Positions 62,771 to 64,000 of a DNA stretch of 64,000 nt are shown here, piece after piece. A model generated the notes under the pieces. It saw nothing but the letters and a program-made list of their open reading frames with translations. It did not search any database and was not told where the DNA came from. The position numbers and the translations under genes are program-made. Each line of letters opens with the position of its first letter. The first letter of the stretch is position 1. Source of the DNA: Flavobacterium sp. W4I14 (GTDB taxonomy: Bacteria > Bacteroidota > Bacteroidia > Sphingobacteriales > Sphingobacteriaceae); contig JAUSZU010000001.1 in the NCBI GenBank assembly GCA_030817875.1, positions 1,116,001-1,180,000 on the forward strand, given 5' to 3'.

Positions 62771-63325
62771 ATGGCAACATCACAAGAAGGGAGTACGAAC
62801 AATACTCAGGAAGAAAATAATATTAAAGATTTGGGCGGCAAAGAAGCTATCGAAAAACTTAGGAGCTTAGCCGAAAAGGCCGAAAGCTGTTTTTTCTGTA
62901 CCAACATTAAAACTGGTATACCCTTGTCGGTAAGACCAATGGCCATTCAGCAAGTCGACGATGAGGGGAACATTTGGTTTATGAGCATGAAAGACAGTCA
63001 TAAAAATGATGAGATTTCGGCTGATCCCTTTACTCATCTGTTGTTTCAGGCCGGAGCGCACTCGGGTTTTGTAAATATTTATGGAATTTCAGAAATAAGT
63101 AGAGATCAGGCTAAAATCGACGAGCTTTGGAGCCCATTTATTAAAACATGGTTTCAGGGAGGGAAAGACGATCCTGATATTACCTTAATCAAGGTTATCC
63201 CTTCGGAGGGATACTATTGGGATACCAAACACGGCACTGCCGTTGCATTTTTAAAGATGGCAGCGTCGGTAATTACAGGAAAAACAATGGATGATTCGGT
63301 AGAAGGAACTTTAGAGGTAGATTAG
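62771..63325 (+). CDS. PNPOx-like FMN-binding split-barrel protein
   Basis: A 184-residue protein related to pyridoxamine 5'-phosphate oxidase and general stress protein 26. AESCFFCTNIKTGIPLSVRP and MAIQQVDDEGNIWFMSMKDS with HLLFQAGAHSGFVNIYGISE form the flavin-binding barrel; SPFIKTWFQGGKDDPDITLI closes it. Charged disordered residues precede (TSQEGSTNNTQEENNIKD). It probably binds flavin or F420-like cofactors in stress responses; the substrate is unknown. Confidence 0.82.
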   Translation: MATSQEGSTNNTQEENNIKDLGGKEAIEKLRSLAEKAESCFFCTNIKTGIPLSVRPMAIQQVDDEGNIWFMSMKDSHKNDEISADPFTHLLFQAGAHSGFVNIYGISEISRDQAKIDELWSPFIKTWFQGGKDDPDITLIKVIPSEGYYWDTKHGTAVAFLKMAASVITGKTMDDSVEGTLEVD

Positions 63326-63396
63326 TGAGGTTAACTGTTTTAATCGGTTAACTGGTTAATTGTTAAATTAACTGTTAATTACCAACTGAAAACTGA

Positions 63397-63609
63397 CTAT
63401 TTGTCTCCTAAATAATCAAATCCTTCAAATTCTTCTCTTTGAGCTCTTTTGCTTAAGATATCTTCTTCTTCGGCTTGTACTCTTGAGAAGAACAAGGCTT
63501 CAGCCTGGATTCTTTTTATTAACTGACGTACTAGCGTTAAATCAAAAGCATCTTTGCTTAATTTAATGCAGTATTCTCTTTCGTTGATTTCTAAACTTGA
63601 CGTATTCAT
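63397..63609 (-). CDS. Small hypothetical protein
   Basis: A 70-residue charged, mostly helical protein (EREYCIKLSKDAFDLTLVRQ, then LIKRIQAEALFFSRVQAEEE) with no signal peptide or recognised domain. Its clean frame, normal composition and the upstream terminator separating it from lysS support a real gene. It lies downstream of lysS on the same strand. Confidence 0.6.
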   Translation of the reverse strand: MNTSSLEINEREYCIKLSKDAFDLTLVRQLIKRIQAEALFFSRVQAEEEDILSKRAQREEFEGFDYLGDK

Positions 63610-63647
63610 ATCGCAATGATTTTAATTATCGATTGCTGTAAATATAG

Positions 63648-63682
63648 AAAAGGCTTGCTAAACAATTGTTAGCAAGCCTTTT
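63648..63682 (-). terminator. Terminator downstream of lysS
   Basis: AAAAGGCTTGCTAA (63648-63661) and TTAGCAAGCCTTTT (63669-63682) form a perfect 14-bp stem with T4 on either strand, located 64 bp past the lysS stop. Confidence 0.85.
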
Positions 63683-63745
63683 AAGTTTATGTTATGTTTT
63701 TGTTAAAATCAAATCCGAAATTCCATTTTTTGGCGCTCAGATTGA

Positions 63746-64000
63746 TTATTTATGAGATAAGAATAAGCCGTCGTCTGTTTTGGCAACTTTTAAAATTCCT
63801 TTTCCTGTCAAAGCTTTTAAGGTGGTATCCCATTTCTTATTGCTCCAATCGGCCAGTTTCCCTTTTACTTCAGTTAACAGGTATTGTTCGCCTTCTGAAA
63901 CCAATGAATATAATTCTGTTTCTTCAGGTGTCATTTCTATTTTCTTTTTCTCAGGGCGCATCTGCGGAAAGAATAAAACTTCCTGGATGGTACTTTGGTT
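63746..64000 (-). CDS. lysS: Lysyl-tRNA synthetase, C-terminal end only
   Basis: The reverse frame is open across the window edge. The first visible residues, NQSTIQEVLFFPQMRPEKKK, match the motif-3-distal end of class II LysRS (S/T-I-x-x-V-x-x-F-P-x-M-R-P), after which a roughly 70-residue charged extension follows (EMTPEETELYSLVSEGEQYL, then VKGKLADWSNKKWDTTLKAL and TGKGILKVAKTDDGLFLSHK). Bacteroidota LysRS commonly carries such a tail, which resembles a small winged-helix. The ATG at 63961 is internal and not a start. LysRS attaches lysine to tRNA-Lys. The call rests on this short match. Confidence 0.78.
   Translation of the reverse strand, partial: NQSTIQEVLFFPQMRPEKKKIEMTPEETELYSLVSEGEQYLLTEVKGKLADWSNKKWDTTLKALTGKGILKVAKTDDGLFLSHK

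Overview
The window looks like a chromosome segment from a Bacteroidota bacterium, most likely Sphingobacteriaceae and Pedobacter-like; that assignment is inferred from gene content and style. The evidence is AT-rich DNA, TAnnTTTG-type -7 promoter elements (rpmH, tsaB, pcm), few Shine-Dalgarno sequences, a type IX secretion (T9SS) type B cargo next to a PorP/SprF protein, LytS/LytTR two-component genes, GIN-domain and DUF5723 proteins, and many palindromic intergenic repeats. No phage, integrase, transposase, CRISPR array, rRNA or tRNA was found.

Layout. 1-14.4 kb: secreted and carbohydrate-related genes (truncated M57 protease lipoprotein, GH116 glycosidase with a Tat signal, RbsD-like lipoprotein, Tat-exported TIM-barrel protein, ENPP-like phosphodiesterase, ROK kinase, GH36 alpha-galactosidase), plus a VOC protein divergent from a GlxA/AraC regulator. 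14.9-25.7 kb: a same-strand run rich in phosphate chemistry, namely an HD phosphohydrolase fused to a Pycsar-effector-like (PycTM) membrane domain, overlapping ppk1, then a beta-propeller lipoprotein, a 1200-residue metallophosphatase/kinase-like/outer-membrane-barrel fusion and a GAF protein. 26-31.5 kb: GIN-domain protein, lone receiver, ABC1 kinase with TetR-like partner, HD phosphohydrolase, a 46-residue TatA and a small acidic protein. 31.8-36.3 kb: T9SS cargo and PorP/SprF protein. 36.8-42.7 kb: rpoN, mscL, a ChaN-like protein, and a LiaF-like/DUF4288/LytS/LytTR operon. 43.3-52.5 kb: rpmH-rnpA-yidD, tsaB, DUF5723, a hypothetical, DUF423, priA, pcm, smpB. 53-64 kb: two thioredoxin-fold proteins, an Mn-type NRAMP-USP transporter with its MntR regulator and candidate operator, Lrp/AsnC, ung, M3 peptidase, DUF1905 protein, PNPOx-like protein, and the 3' end of lysS.

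Most notable: (i) the HD-PycTM/ppk1 pair and the phosphate-centred locus around it, which lacks any Pycsar cyclase and so could belong to an uncharacterised pathway; (ii) a metallophosphatase, a kinase-like domain and a BamA-like barrel in one polypeptide; (iii) a recent in-frame 249-bp tandem duplication that made a chimeric lipoprotein ORF between the GH116 and RbsD-like genes; (iv) two direct repeats 20 bp apart plus a palindrome in front of the GlxA regulator; (v) at least six families of palindromic repeats filling most intergenic regions longer than 300 bp.
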